Source: Paenibacillus alginolyticus DSM 5050 = NBRC 15375 (GTDB lineage: Bacteria; Bacillota; Bacilli; Paenibacillales; NBRC-103111). Taken from it: a DNA stretch of 64,000 bases. The DNA is taken from positions 34,368 through 98,367 of the forward strand of contig NZ_AUGY01000021.1 of assembly GCF_000422905.1 (NCBI RefSeq), in the 5' to 3' direction. Under the pieces are notes generated by a model. The model saw nothing but the letters and a program-made list of their open reading frames with translations. It had not been told where the DNA came from and made no database searches. Numbering within the stretch: position 1 is the stretch's first letter; each line of letters opens with the position of its first letter. Position numbers and translations under genes: made by a program. Positions 1-8,862 of the stretch are shown here, one piece after another.

Positions 1-167
1 GCCGCTTTAAGATCTTTGGCTTGAACGAATTGTAAGATAGCCAATCGCACGATTAAGATCGAAAATAATAAAAAGGTTATAAAGAAAAATATATTGATCC
101 GAAACGAAAAGTGCCGCTTTTTGGTAATTTCTTTTTTCTTCGGATCATCCATAATGGATGACTTCAT
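1..167 (-). CDS. Class B penicillin-binding protein, 5' end only (PBP2-like)
   Basis: The gene runs off the left edge; about 55 N-terminal codons are visible from an ATG at 165-167. The peptide starts MKSSIMDDPKKKEITKKR and then has one hydrophobic segment (FFFITFLLFSILIVRLAIL) followed by QFVQAKDLKAA. A basic cytoplasmic tail, one membrane anchor and an immediate 'RLAxLQxxxAxxL' motif are the classic start of a class B transpeptidase that cross-links peptidoglycan outside the membrane. It starts 18 nt after the HAD hydrolase stop, so the two are probably co-transcribed. The catalytic SxxK domain lies outside the window, so the subfamily is inferred. Confidence 0.72.
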   Translation of the reverse strand, partial: MKSSIMDDPKKKEITKKRHFSFRINIFFFITFLLFSILIVRLAILQFVQAKDLKA

Positions 168-185
168 CACTTCTCAGATCCTTTC

Positions 186-908
186 TTATGCTATGGCTTG
201 TTCATGGAACAGCTCAAGTAGGGAATGAATACCCTCTCCTGTATGATAGGAATAACGGATAATTCGCACAGCATCGATACCGACTTGATTTGGCGCCCAA
301 ATATCATTCGTTTCATGGTCGCCTATATAAAGTATATCCTTCGCCTCTAACCCCGCCCTATCCAATGCAAGCTGGAAAATCGCCGGATCTGGCTTCTCTA
401 AACCTACTTCTGTTGAAACAATGACAGGGTCGAAATCATTCAAAATCCCCTTATCCTCCAAAATGGCTTTCAAGGTAGGAGCAAAATTGCTGATAATCCC
501 TATTCGAAAACCTCGGGCCTTCAAACCCTCTAAGAATGGCTTAACATCATCAAACAATTCATAATACTCGGGTGCCGTGTAAATGTCGTAGAGCTCGTGG
601 CAGCAGGCATAAATCTCTTCCTCTGTCCACTCCTCATGAATGCCCAATTTATGAAGCACATATTTATATAGATTAACCCAGAACTCACGATCTGACTCTG
701 GACTGCAAACCACGAAATTGTCCTGCTTATTCACATAATAAAAAAGACGAAAAGCTTCCGTAAATAGTTCACTAATATGAGCTTCATCACGATCCACAGA
801 TCGCAATTGTAAGTACTGTTTCAATATCGTCTGAGCTGCTGGAATCGTAAGTAAAGTGTCCCCAGCATCTAAGTAAATCATCTTATATTCCTGAAGTGGT
901 TTCCGCAT
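186..908 (-). CDS. HAD-superfamily hydrolase (HAD-IA, phosphatase-like)
   Basis: A 240-residue haloacid-dehalogenase-like hydrolase. Motif I is DAGDT at residues 14-18 (nucleophile D14, acid/base partner D17). Motif II is the Ser in IGIISNFAPTL, motif III the Lys in VGLEKPDP, and motif IV is YIGDHETND. The helical cap between motifs I and II places it in subfamily I, with small phosphorylated metabolites as usual substrates; the substrate cannot be told. The ATG at 908 has a well-spaced AGGGAGA site. The gene sits just upstream of the penicillin-binding protein gene on the same strand. Confidence 0.85.
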   Translation of the reverse strand: MRKPLQEYKMIYLDAGDTLLTIPAAQTILKQYLQLRSVDRDEAHISELFTEAFRLFYYVNKQDNFVVCSPESDREFWVNLYKYVLHKLGIHEEWTEEEIYACCHELYDIYTAPEYYELFDDVKPFLEGLKARGFRIGIISNFAPTLKAILEDKGILNDFDPVIVSTEVGLEKPDPAIFQLALDRAGLEAKDILYIGDHETNDIWAPNQVGIDAVRIIRYSYHTGEGIHSLLELFHEQAIA

Positions 909-1028
909 ACAATCTCCCTCGTTTTTATAAACAATCCTATCTTAATAAGTGTACCACATTTAATCATCATATGAGAAAACCCACCGGAACTACCCATCAT
1001 TTTCCTAGTAGGTATGGCTGCCATAACA

Positions 1029-1066
1029 TAAAAAAGCCTTCCTTCGATTTCCAAAGGAAAGGCTTC
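1029..1066 (-). terminator. Rho-independent terminator after the transglutaminase-like gene
   Basis: Read on the minus strand, GCCTTTCCTT pairs with AAGGAAGGC (one bulge) and is followed by TTTTTT. It starts just after the stop codon at 1075-1077 and ends the minus-strand run coming from 2909. Confidence 0.75.
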
Positions 1067-1074
1067 TTACTCTT

Positions 1075-2223
1075 CTAAGCGTCCTTAACATGAGTTTGAT
1101 CGAAGTTAGGCGGATTGAACCAGTTGCCTCCGCTTGCCACCCAGGTGGAATCCAGCGGTACCCAGCGATCCGACTCTTTCAGGTAAACCTCATTCCAAGC
1201 GTGAGGCCCGTAGCTGCCCTGCCCGTCATAGCCCAGTCCCGTTACAACTTTCACATCAAGGCCGATGGATCTGGCCATCTGTGCATATAGCCTGGAGTAG
1301 TCTATACAAACTCCTTCGCGGGTGTTGAAGGTATCCTCCGGCGTCTGTTCCTTCCAGATTCGTTTCTCTTCATACAGAGTTACCTTATTCCAATCATATT
1401 TGATGCGGCTGCCTACCCATTTATACAACAGCTTGGCCTTCTCTTCATCCGTCTTCCCGCTGGCGGTTACTTCTTTGGCGGTATCAGCAATGTTGCCTGG
1501 AATTTTCGCGTCTAGAACTTCGTACTTCCGCTGCAGGATATTCGTAAATTCCTGCTCGACTGCACGAGTGAACACGGGCACTTTGTCGGCAATGAAGTCA
1601 CCTGTAAAGGGTGAAATGACTTCTTTTGCACCTTTCTGATACATTTGTGACGATTCAATGTAAGGTGTAATCAAAGAGTGCGGGAATAACGTTACATAAA
1701 TGAAAAGCACAGCAATAAGAATGAGCGCCCTAGCGAGTCCTGCGACAGAACCAATGACTCCACCCGAGACAGAACTAATAAAAGAATTGCTGCGCTCCCT
1801 GTAAGGATCTCGATTTGCCAACCAACTTCCTAACAAAGGATTGATCAGTAGGTTCAGCAATTGCTTCACAATCATATAGCCAAGTAAAAATAATACACCG
1901 AAACGCAGCAGCGGAAAATCGCGGATACTCGTCATGGCCGTATAATAGGCTTGTTTAAGCATGCTTATTTCAACGGTTGGAATTTGCAAATTCTGCCCCT
2001 TCAACCAGGTTTGGATCACTGGAGATACCCACTGAACCCCTTTCCACGCGATAAACATGGACAAGATGACGATTACCGCCTCCACAAGCATAGACAGAAG
2101 ATGTTTGGCTGAACCTGACCCTCCCCGGAAAAACCCTTGAATGACAGAGCCTACAAATGTGAGAACGATCAAGATGGATATTAAATTTATCGAAGTTGAT
2201 TGTAACCACGTCATATCCGTCAT
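1075..2223 (-). CDS. Membrane-anchored transglutaminase-like protein
   Basis: A 382-residue protein with two parts. The first ~190 residues hold about four to five hydrophobic segments arranged like a CvpA-type membrane domain. The C-terminal ~110 residues form a transglutaminase-like cysteine-protease fold. The catalytic triad is visible as Cys306 (EGVCIDYSRLYAQMAR), His341 (GPHAWNEVY) and Asp358 (PLDSTW). Such proteins act on peptides or proteins at the membrane; the substrate is unknown. It follows two membrane-protein genes on the same strand with short gaps and no terminator, suggesting an operon of 2909-1075. The start has the site AGGATGGTGAG upstream. Confidence 0.82.
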   Translation of the reverse strand: MTDMTWLQSTSINLISILIVLTFVGSVIQGFFRGGSGSAKHLLSMLVEAVIVILSMFIAWKGVQWVSPVIQTWLKGQNLQIPTVEISMLKQAYYTAMTSIRDFPLLRFGVLFLLGYMIVKQLLNLLINPLLGSWLANRDPYRERSNSFISSVSGGVIGSVAGLARALILIAVLFIYVTLFPHSLITPYIESSQMYQKGAKEVISPFTGDFIADKVPVFTRAVEQEFTNILQRKYEVLDAKIPGNIADTAKEVTASGKTDEEKAKLLYKWVGSRIKYDWNKVTLYEEKRIWKEQTPEDTFNTREGVCIDYSRLYAQMARSIGLDVKVVTGLGYDGQGSYGPHAWNEVYLKESDRWVPLDSTWVASGGNWFNPPNFDQTHVKDA

Positions 2224-2264
2224 GATTTCTCACCATCCTATCTTTTTCATATCATTTACTCCAT

Positions 2265-2699
2265 TTACTGCTTAGCGTTTTTCTTCGCTTGCTCAATGAA
2301 AGCATTAACGGCTGCGTTAGCATTCATCTTAAATGTTTTACCAAGGAAGGTGACTTGTACTTCATCCGACCCTGCTTTGCCTTCCACCTTTAAGCTCTTC
2401 GTCGTAATGAGGAAGGAACCGTCGGGATTCGCTTTAAACTCTGCATCTTTGGCTTCCGAGGTCAACGTACTGACAGCCTTATCTTTGATTTCATCCCCGA
2501 CTTGCGCAACCACGCTTGCCCCAATATCCTTTATTTTATCCTTATAGCTCGCTCCATAAACGACAAGAGCTCCAACAATCGCGATGACCAGAATCCATTT
2601 CACCACGGTTTTCACAATTCCGATCACGATAAAAAGCACAATAATAGCAGCTACAATTAAGTACCAACGATCCTGCGCAAAGGATATCCATTGATCCAT
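2265..2699 (-). CDS. Hypothetical membrane-anchored protein
   Basis: 144 residues, no recognised family. Residues ~12-50 hold two closely spaced hydrophobic segments (YLIVAAIIVLFIVIGIV and WILVIAIVGALVVYGAS). The rest is a soluble domain with many Lys, Asp and Val and a beta-rich stretch (SFLITTKSLKVEGKAGSDEVQVTFLGKTF). AGGAGGGG lies seven bases before the ATG. It is 41 nt upstream of the transglutaminase-like gene, so a shared envelope role is a reasonable guess only. Confidence 0.75.
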   Translation of the reverse strand: MDQWISFAQDRWYLIVAAIIVLFIVIGIVKTVVKWILVIAIVGALVVYGASYKDKIKDIGASVVAQVGDEIKDKAVSTLTSEAKDAEFKANPDGSFLITTKSLKVEGKAGSDEVQVTFLGKTFKMNANAAVNAFIEQAKKNAKQ

Positions 2700-2753
2700 A
2701 CTAACCCCTCCTATTTATCCAAAAGTCCCTTCCTATCATACTACAGGAAATCC

Positions 2754-2909
2754 TTAATCTTCATCTCTTTTTTTCCTTAACAGGGCTAACTTCCGTTCTA
2801 TCTCCTCTGTTTTATCGATTCTGCTTCTCGTCTTTCGAAAAGACTGTCTCAACCGAAAAACCAGGAAAATAGCCACCCCAGCAAGTAAAACAATCATATA
2901 TGCGTCCAT
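2754..2909 (-). CDS. Small membrane protein, 51 aa
   Basis: A short frame beginning MDAYMIVLLAGVAIFLVFRL and ending LALLRKKRDED. It has one N-terminal hydrophobic segment and then a strongly charged, probably coiled tail (RKTRSRIDKTEEIERKLALL). TAGGAGG is ideally placed five bases before the ATG. It precedes the 2699 gene on the same strand by 55 nt, so it is probably the first gene of the 2909-1075 cluster. No family was recognised. The ribosome-binding site, composition and placement make it look real. Confidence 0.6.
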   Translation of the reverse strand: MDAYMIVLLAGVAIFLVFRLRQSFRKTRSRIDKTEEIERKLALLRKKRDED

Positions 2910-3020
2910 AAAGCCTCCTATAAACAGAATTGTGTCATTTGTATGGAAAGGTCATATCTATGGGACGAGCGGCGTACAACTTAAGAAGAGACAAGTCTAA
3001 ATGATTGAGGTGGTGAGATC

Positions 3021-4187
3021 ATGCGAACAGCTCTTTGGTTGTACTTATTTATGTTTGTTGCTTTTTTTGATTTACACGCACAGTACCCGATTCTTTCTCC
3101 CTTCGCCTTATCTTTAGGAGCAGCTCCTTCATTTATAGGGCTCATTATGGGCGTATACTCGATCACTCATTTGCCTGGGAATCTAATCGCTGGGTATGGC
3201 GTGGACAAATACGGAAGTAAGATCTTTATTGTCTTTAGCCTGATTGTAGCAGGGATCATCTTACTTTTTCAATCCAATGTGAAAGATCCTTGGCACTTGC
3301 TATACATTCGTTCGATCAGCGGATTCGTACTCGCCTTCTTGTCCCCTGCCTGCTTATCGCTGCTTGCACGCATAGCCAAGGATCGCATCCATCAAAGTAA
3401 ACTGATGACTGGCAATGGTCTCATTCATACCCTTGCTTCCGTGGTATCTCCAGCAGCAGGCGCTGTATTAGTTGCCAAAATCGGGTTTACAACAGCCTTC
3501 TCGGTCTTAGGTTGGATTCTTATTATCACAGGTGTTCTTGCCATCTTCGGCGTGAAAGAAAAACAGCTATTAGCCCAAACAGGGAGCAAATCTCCTATCT
3601 TAGATCATCATGGTCATGGCATACTGAGAGATGAATCAGATCTGCCCGCCAGCATAACGATTCCATGGTTATTCTTTCTCATTCCGATGGCACTCTCCTG
3701 CTCGCAAGGCATTCTCTTCTTTGAGCTTCCATTAATGAAGTCGGCCAGAGAGTCCATCTTAACGTCTGGCGTTTTTTTCACATTAATCAGTTTAGGGGCA
3801 TTGTTAAGCATCAGCTTTTGGTTCTTAAATAAGATCCCCCCTTTTATCCGAACTGTCTGCGGGAGCTTATCGCTTGCGGTCGTTTTCTTCGGTCTAGCCA
3901 TTCAGTGGCCGATACCGCTCACTGTATCTCTTTTCCTAATCGGAATGGCGAAAGGTGTCATTTATCCCGCTCTCGCTGCCCTTCTTGCCAGTATAACAAG
4001 CAGCAATCGATACGGACGCGTCTTTTCCCTTCTTTCCATCTCCTATTCCGTTGGCGCTTTTATCGGTCCAATGATGGCAGGACAGCTTCGCGACCACATT
4101 TCCTCTTACTTCATCGCGTTCTTCATCTTAATGCTGGCGCTTTCCCTCTTACCGCTGCGCTCATTTAAAACGCCTATCACGACGTAA
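3021..4187 (+). CDS. MFS transporter
   Basis: 388 residues with about twelve membrane segments of the major facilitator superfamily. Family cues are the loop 2-3 motif GYGVDKYGSKIF (a variant of GxxxDRxGRR), a long central loop near residues 175-215, and a second-half repeat ending in SISYSVGAFIGPMMAGQLRD. Members move small solutes or drugs by proton or solute coupling; the substrate is not indicated. The start is supported by GAGGTGG. It is divergent from the 2909 cluster and ends in its own terminator. Confidence 0.87.
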   Translation: MRTALWLYLFMFVAFFDLHAQYPILSPFALSLGAAPSFIGLIMGVYSITHLPGNLIAGYGVDKYGSKIFIVFSLIVAGIILLFQSNVKDPWHLLYIRSISGFVLAFLSPACLSLLARIAKDRIHQSKLMTGNGLIHTLASVVSPAAGAVLVAKIGFTTAFSVLGWILIITGVLAIFGVKEKQLLAQTGSKSPILDHHGHGILRDESDLPASITIPWLFFLIPMALSCSQGILFFELPLMKSARESILTSGVFFTLISLGALLSISFWFLNKIPPFIRTVCGSLSLAVVFFGLAIQWPIPLTVSLFLIGMAKGVIYPALAALLASITSSNRYGRVFSLLSISYSVGAFIGPMMAGQLRDHISSYFIAFFILMLALSLLPLRSFKTPITT

Positions 4188-4202
4188 TTTCCCAATAAAA
4201 TA

Positions 4203-4230
4203 GCGGCTTGAGCTTATCAAGCCGTCTTTT
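4203..4230 (+). terminator. Terminator after the MFS gene
   Basis: CGGCTTGA-gctta-TCAAGCCG hairpin followed by TCTTTTG, 16 nt past the MFS stop codon. Confidence 0.75.
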
Positions 4231-4299
4231 GCGCTGTAAATCCCTGTCATTTCCCGGGAAATGACACCAACATTTTCGCCTAATCGTCGAATGAAATCC

Positions 4300-4328
4300 T
4301 TGGATCACTTGCGAAAACCGGTTATACT
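4300..4328 (+). promoter_or_regulatory. Sigma-A-type promoter of the Toprim gene
   Basis: TTGGAT at 4300-4305, a 17-nt spacer and TATACT at 4323-4328. Because this promoter lies inside a longer in-frame extension that begins at 4261, it supports the ATG at 4357 as the true start. Confidence 0.65.
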
Positions 4329-4356
4329 ACAAAAAAACCTAAAGCGAGGAAATCCC

Positions 4357-4710
4357 ATGTCGATTGTCATCATTGTAGAAGGTAAAAATGATAAAAGCCG
4401 ATTAAAACGCGTCGTGGATGAAAGTGTCAAAATCCTCTGTACGTTCGGTACCCCCAGCTCATTAACTCTAGAGGAACTGAGAAAAAAAGCGGAAGATAAT
4501 CCTGTTTTCATATTTACGGACAATGACGCTTCCGGCAAAAAAATACGTTTTCTATTGCGAGAAACGTTTCCAGATGCAGAACAGATCTATACGCGCAGAG
4601 GGTATGCTGGCGTGGAAGGAACACCTGAGGAATACATTATTCAGCAATTAGAAAAAGCAGGGCTGGATGAGTATATCAAATACCCTGCTCCAGACCCTGC
4701 TTTTGAATAG
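4357..4710 (+). CDS. Small Toprim-domain protein (RNase M5-like fold)
   Basis: 117 residues from MSIVIIVEGKND, nearly all of it one Toprim domain. The metal-binding acids are visible: Glu8 in VEGKND, and Asp55/Asp57 in FTDNDASGKK. Toprim domains occur in primases, topoisomerases, OLD nucleases and RNase M5; this stand-alone form is closest in size and layout to the M5-type Toprim domain. The C-terminal half has a Gly-rich GYAGVEGTPEEY segment, also M5-like. The RBS is GCGAGGAAA. Its substrate is unknown. It converges on sco with only 21 nt between the genes and no clear hairpin. Confidence 0.75.
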   Translation: MSIVIIVEGKNDKSRLKRVVDESVKILCTFGTPSSLTLEELRKKAEDNPVFIFTDNDASGKKIRFLLRETFPDAEQIYTRRGYAGVEGTPEEYIIQQLEKAGLDEYIKYPAPDPAFE

Positions 4711-4731
4711 TTAATTGTATGAATGATTGAC

Positions 4732-5364
4732 TTATTTTCCTTTAGATAAGGTCACGACATCTTTGACAATATGGTCAACATCCAACTCTGGGTTGCTCGC
4801 ATCATAATAATTCCGGAGTTTTCCTTTTGGGTCAACCAGCAAAATTGCATTAGAATGCGAGAAATTACCATCCTTCTCTTTAATCACCATAATGCCAAAA
4901 TCTTCAGCAAGCTTGTGAATTTTCGATTCCTCACCACGCAGGAACGTCCACCCACCTGGAACTGGCTTCGATTCAAATCGGTTTCCGAATTCTTTAAGCA
5001 CTTCCGGTGTGTCTCGTTTTGGATCGACTGTTATCGAAACAATTTCCGCTTTAGTACCAAGTAAATCTTTTTTCTTCAAAGCTTCCTGAACCTGAGACAG
5101 TAAGAAAGTCGTCGGCATGCAAACATCCGGACAAAACGAATAAAAGAAATATACAAGTCTAACCTTACCATCCATATCCTGAGAGGAAACGGGTTTACCG
5201 TCTAAATCCTGAAGTTGAAAGGAAGGAGCTTGTTTCATAGCTGTTAAGCGTTGGTCCGGTTCACTGCTATTAGCCCATAATTTATAGGCAAATGATGCAA
5301 TCATGGCAATTAAAATAGCGCCTAGCGCTAGCTTAAACCAATTTTTCCCGATAAACGTACTCAT
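4732..5364 (-). CDS. sco: SCO1/SenC-type copper chaperone for cytochrome oxidase
   Basis: A 210-residue membrane-anchored thioredoxin-fold protein. It has one N-terminal anchor (WFKLALGAILIAMIASFAYKLW) and then the SCO domain. The copper ligands are Cys78 and Cys82 in SFCPDVCMPTT and His170 in FSHSNAI. Bacillus Sco helps mature the CuA centre of cytochrome c oxidase outside the membrane. The start chosen is the ATG at 5364, eight bases after GAGGG; a TTG five codons upstream overlaps that site. It lies 17 nt downstream of ctaB on the same strand, so the two probably form an oxidase-assembly operon. Confidence 0.92.
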   Translation of the reverse strand: MSTFIGKNWFKLALGAILIAMIASFAYKLWANSSEPDQRLTAMKQAPSFQLQDLDGKPVSSQDMDGKVRLVYFFYSFCPDVCMPTTFLLSQVQEALKKKDLLGTKAEIVSITVDPKRDTPEVLKEFGNRFESKPVPGGWTFLRGEESKIHKLAEDFGIMVIKEKDGNFSHSNAILLVDPKGKLRNYYDASNPELDVDHIVKDVVTLSKGK

Positions 5365-5381
5365 GACTTCAGCCCTCAATT

Positions 5382-6359
5382 CTAACTAATTTTCACAGTA
5401 TCAATGACCATGAGGAACGATAAAAGCGTTAAATACAATAGAGAGAATAGGAACATACGCTTAGCCCATACCACTTCGGCCTCACCTGTTGCCTTAAAGC
5501 CTTTGATACTCATGAAAGCCCAAATCAATCCTAAGATCGTTGATGCGAATAAAAACAAGTAACCTACATACCCATAAGCCGTTAACATAACAGTTACAGG
5601 AACAAGTAAAACCACATAACGCACCATACTGATCTTGGTCACGTAAGTCCCCTTCACGACGGGTAAAAGCGGGAATCCTGCAGCGCGATATTCTTCCATA
5701 CGGCGAATCCCAAGAGCCCAGAAATGCGGAGGCTGCCAGAGGAATAAGAAAGCAAAAAGGAGAATAGCACCTAGATCAACGGTACCACTTACAGCGCAGT
5801 ATCCAATAACGGGAGGTGTAGCGCCAGAGAATGCCCCAACGAATGTACTCCATACCGAAGTTCTCTTAAACCAAGCTGTATAGAGCCAAACATACAAGAA
5901 CAGGCCAATCAGTCCGATCAACGTTGCAAGCGGCGACTGTGCTCCAAAATATAGGACTCCCAGACCGATCGTTCCTAAAATAATACCGTACCATAGAACG
6001 ACATTCGCACTCATTCTCCCGCTTGGAAGAGCTCTATTCTGCGTACGCTCCATCTTCGCATCCATTTCACGGTCCAAATAATTGTTGAGCACCGTTCCAC
6101 CTGCCATGACAAGAGCTGTTCCTAGCATGGTCATAATAAGGTGTACCCAGCTTACATCCCAATGGGCAGCAACCCAATATCCAGCAAAGGCTGTCATTAA
6201 ATTGGAATAAATAATGCCTGGCTTTACCAAGCGATAGAAATCTTTCAAGGTCACCGGCTCAGCCGATGCTTGCCTATTGCTAGCTTCTATGGATTCTGTC
6301 CCCATGGTCCCTTGTGACGAACCGTTCGAAACGCTTTCGTAGCTAACTTGATTTTCCAC
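5382..6359 (-). CDS. ctaB: Protoheme IX farnesyltransferase (haem O synthase)
   Basis: 325 residues, UbiA-family prenyltransferase with about nine membrane segments. It converts haem B to haem O with farnesyl diphosphate for haem-copper oxidases. The diphosphate/Mg-binding motif is NNYLDREMDAKMERTQNR, and a second conserved region is LFLWQPPHFWALGI. The start is the GTG at 6359 after GAGGAGG with eight bases spacing; the frame stays open 51 codons further upstream, but that part has no site and is not conserved-looking. The ~45 residues before the first membrane segment are Ser/Gln/Glu-rich. It forms a unit with sco. Confidence 0.94.
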   Translation of the reverse strand: MENQVSYESVSNGSSQGTMGTESIEASNRQASAEPVTLKDFYRLVKPGIIYSNLMTAFAGYWVAAHWDVSWVHLIMTMLGTALVMAGGTVLNNYLDREMDAKMERTQNRALPSGRMSANVVLWYGIILGTIGLGVLYFGAQSPLATLIGLIGLFLYVWLYTAWFKRTSVWSTFVGAFSGATPPVIGYCAVSGTVDLGAILLFAFLFLWQPPHFWALGIRRMEEYRAAGFPLLPVVKGTYVTKISMVRYVVLLVPVTVMLTAYGYVGYLFLFASTILGLIWAFMSIKGFKATGEAEVVWAKRMFLFSLLYLTLLSFLMVIDTVKIS

Positions 6360-6522
6360 GTAAACGTCCTCCTCTATGTCGAATTTCCGAGCAAACTTAA
6401 TTATGAACATTCCCATCATACCAACCCCTACATCGTTTGACAATGAAGTGCAGCCAGTTGTCATTATATTGTCGATTCTCCTTCCAGTATGCGTGGAAAA
6501 TGATTGGAACATTCGATTCCAT

Positions 6523-6548
6523 GTAAAAAGGAGCCCCCGAGGGCTCCC
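6523..6548 (-). terminator. Terminator of the urease operon
   Basis: On the minus strand GGAGCCC-tcg-GGGGCTCC is followed by TTTTTAC. It lies 18 nt beyond the ureD stop. Confidence 0.8.
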
Positions 6549-6565
6549 TACACAGTTTAATCCTA

Positions 6566-7420
6566 TTATTTATTAACCATTAGTGGCGTTAATGCTAATA
6601 AGCTGCGGCGAATATCATGCCATGCTTTCGACAAAGTCAGTTGTAACTCCCATGCATGTCTTCCCATGACGGTGACGATTAAACCGTATTTATACGTAAG
6701 ACTGGCTCCGATACGGACATTTACACCCTCCAGCTTCTCAAGACTCCCCAATACTTCCTCGAGATGACGTTGTTTAAGACGATCAGAGAAAATGTACAGA
6801 TTACCGAGGTGTGTTTCCCGCTCCCAGCAACCTGGTGCTGATAGCTGCATAGTCTTTGGTTCAATTCTTTGATTCTGATAAAAAATCAATTCCTTACCGT
6901 ACCAAACTTTCATACGATTCATATAACGGGAGTACTGAAATATTTCGCCTCGTTGCGTTCGTCCGGGACAACAAACATCCGAGAAAATCAACACTGACCC
7001 GGTTGCTAAATGAACATCCATTTCTGCTGCTAAGCAAGCATCCTTATAGAGCATTAAGGGCTCTGGCATGTATTCCAGCATCGCATCTTCTTCCAAATGC
7101 AGCGTCTGTCGCTGGGTGCTTCCGTGACCAGCCTCAGACGGATGAACCTTCGTGAACGATTGGTTCGTTAGAAAAACACGTGCCCCCTCTCCAAGGCGCA
7201 CGTTGATTTCGTAATGATCCCCCGACATGAGTCCTGGGGAGCAGTCCATCATATAGACGCCTAATTGATCCGTAGGATTGGCGTCATGTAGCAGCGTTTC
7301 GTTCACGTAACGAAACGTTTTGGCGATTTTGAGCGGGGAGGCGTGGTATTTGTGGACCAGCTGTGTCTTGCCGCTGCGTACCGCAAATTCCGCCTGAATC
7401 TCCCCGGTCAAGCTAGGCAT
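6566..7420 (-). CDS. ureD: Urease accessory protein UreD
   Basis: 284 residues, UreD/UreH family. It is the scaffold that binds apo-urease and, with UreF and UreG, delivers nickel. Family segments include [24 protein letters not shown] and [14 protein letters not shown] [19 protein letters not shown]. The start is the ATG at 7420 ([12 protein letters not shown]) with AGGAG seven bases before; it overlaps the ureG stop by eight bases, which suggests translational coupling. It is the last gene of ureABCFGD. Confidence 0.93.
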   Translation of the reverse strand: MPSLTGEIQAEFAVRSGKTQLVHKYHASPLKIAKTFRYVNETLLHDANPTDQLGVYMMDCSPGLMSGDHYEINVRLGEGARVFLTNQSFTKVHPSEAGHGSTQRQTLHLEEDAMLEYMPEPLMLYKDACLAAEMDVHLATGSVLIFSDVCCPGRTQRGEIFQYSRYMNRMKVWYGKELIFYQNQRIEPKTMQLSAPGCWERETHLGNLYIFSDRLKQRHLEEVLGSLEKLEGVNVRIGASLTYKYGLIVTVMGRHAWELQLTLSKAWHDIRRSLLALTPLMVNK

Positions 7421-8072
7421 GGCTGAACTCCTGTTCCACCCATGTGACAATATCGTCCACCCCTGTACCGCCCATCAGGTTGGAGAAAATATAAGGACGG
7501 TCGCCGCGCATCTTCTTCGTATCCGAATCCATTACTTCCAGGCTGGCGCCTACATACGGAGCTAGATCGATTTTGTTGATAATGAGCATATCGGAACGCA
7601 TAATGCCGGGACCGCCTTTGCGCGGTATTTTCTCCCCTTGGGCGACATCGATAATGTAGATGAAACGATCTACCAGCTCTGGGCTGAACGCTGCAGCCAA
7701 GTTATCGCCGCCGCTCTCGATGAAAATAATATCGAGATTCTCGAATCGATTCTCCAGCTCTTCGATGGCTTCGAAATTCATCGAAGCATCCTCACGAATC
7801 GCTGTATGCGGGCATCCGCCTGTTTCTACCCCAATAATGCGTTCCTCAGGCAGTGCCTCGGAGCTAATCAAAATACGGGCATCTTCCTTCGTATAGATAT
7901 CATTTGTAATCACCGCAATACTGTAGCGGTTGTTGAGTTTACGAGCCAGACGCTCCACTAGCGCTGTTTTGCCAGAACCCACAGGTCCGCCGATTCCAAT
8001 ACGCATAGGGCGACTCCGATCAACAGCAGGTTTCTCCCAGTGGTGGTGATGATGACCTTGACCTTGACACAT
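7413..8072 (-). CDS. ureG: Urease accessory GTPase UreG with His-rich N-terminus
   Basis: 219 residues, SIMIBI-class GTPase that couples GTP hydrolysis to nickel delivery. P-loop GGPVGSGKT is at residues 28-36, the nickel-binding CPH motif is in [17 protein letters not shown], and the guanine specificity motif is NKID. The N-terminus [15 protein letters not shown] carries five consecutive histidines, which in other species act as a nickel store. The second ATG of AATGACTATG (8072) is chosen because AGGAGG is then seven bases away. No ureE is present in the operon, so the His tract may partly cover its nickel-donor role (inference). Confidence 0.95.
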   Translation of the reverse strand: MCQGQGHHHHHWEKPAVDRSRPMRIGIGGPVGSGKTALVERLARKLNNRYSIAVITNDIYTKEDARILISSEALPEERIIGVETGGCPHTAIREDASMNFEAIEELENRFENLDIIFIESGGDNLAAAFSPELVDRFIYIIDVAQGEKIPRKGGPGIMRSDMLIINKIDLAPYVGASLEVMDSDTKKMRGDRPYIFSNLMGGTGVDDIVTWVEQEFSHA

Positions 8073-8095
8073 AGTCATTCCTCCTAAAGATATGA

Positions 8096-8821
8096 TTAAG
8101 ACATGAATAATCGCGAATACAGCGTTTCATGCTGCATCATGGCCAGATCTGCGGCTGGCGAGTTCGTATACGCATCCATTGGATCCATATGCGCTACACG
8201 CTGCCACTCGCTTCCTGTCAAAGGAAGCAGCTTCGCAAGAAGAATTTGTCCTTGGGTTTGCCCCATGGACATGAGTCTGAGCGCACTGTTGATGCAGGTC
8301 ATGATACAGCTGTACAGATAGCCTTCCGCCGCTTGATTCAACGGCACACCGAGGTGATAGCTCACCCATCCATGGACAATCGGATGATTAGAGCTGCTGC
8401 GGCCGGCTTGCACAGCTTCGTCAAGAGGCAGCCAGTTCAGCTCGGGGTACATCGAGCGCGAAAGCTGGAGCAGCCTGCGGCCCATCTTTTGAACGCCGCT
8501 CCTCGCTTCACTCGATACACGCTGCACATGCAGCATGTGGTCGATCTCCCAAAGCTGATTCCATTCCTGCCTTGGAATATGGGTATAGGCAGCTTTGATT
8601 ACCATCGCATCTGACGGTGCCCAACTAGTTGCGAGCATCGTGCGAATATAAGCTTCGAGCTCTTCAATCGTTGTTAGTCGCTCCTGCTGAATGAGCGTTT
8701 CCAAACCAAAGGAATGAGAGAATCCGCCAATGGGCAAGGCTGAATCTAGAAGCTGCTGATAAGCGAGCCAGTGAAACCTAGGCGTTATCTCTTCCGTGAA
8801 TGTCGTTGTCTTTGTTGTCAT
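8096..8821 (-). CDS. ureF: Urease accessory protein UreF
   Basis: 241 residues, all-helical UreF family. It binds UreD and UreG and gates nickel transfer to urease. Recognisable family segments are [18 protein letters not shown] near the N-terminus and [16 protein letters not shown] in the middle. The gene follows ureC after a 41-nt gap, exactly where many firmicutes carry ureE. GAGGTGA lies about 14 bases before the ATG, a rather long spacing. Confidence 0.93.
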   Translation of the reverse strand: MTTKTTTFTEEITPRFHWLAYQQLLDSALPIGGFSHSFGLETLIQQERLTTIEELEAYIRTMLATSWAPSDAMVIKAAYTHIPRQEWNQLWEIDHMLHVQRVSSEARSGVQKMGRRLLQLSRSMYPELNWLPLDEAVQAGRSSSNHPIVHGWVSYHLGVPLNQAAEGYLYSCIMTCINSALRLMSMGQTQGQILLAKLLPLTGSEWQRVAHMDPMDAYTNSPAADLAMMQHETLYSRLFMS

Positions 8822-8862
8822 CGCTTTTATGTCGTCACCTCGATCGGGGACTTCCCACTCTT

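Noticed and set aside
6360..6512. Longer CtaB start
   Set aside because: No RBS; the GTG at 6359 follows a GAGGAGG site with eight-base spacing.
8129..8614. 161-codon frame opposite ureF
   Set aside because: Antisense shadow of a clearly coding ureF; no RBS.
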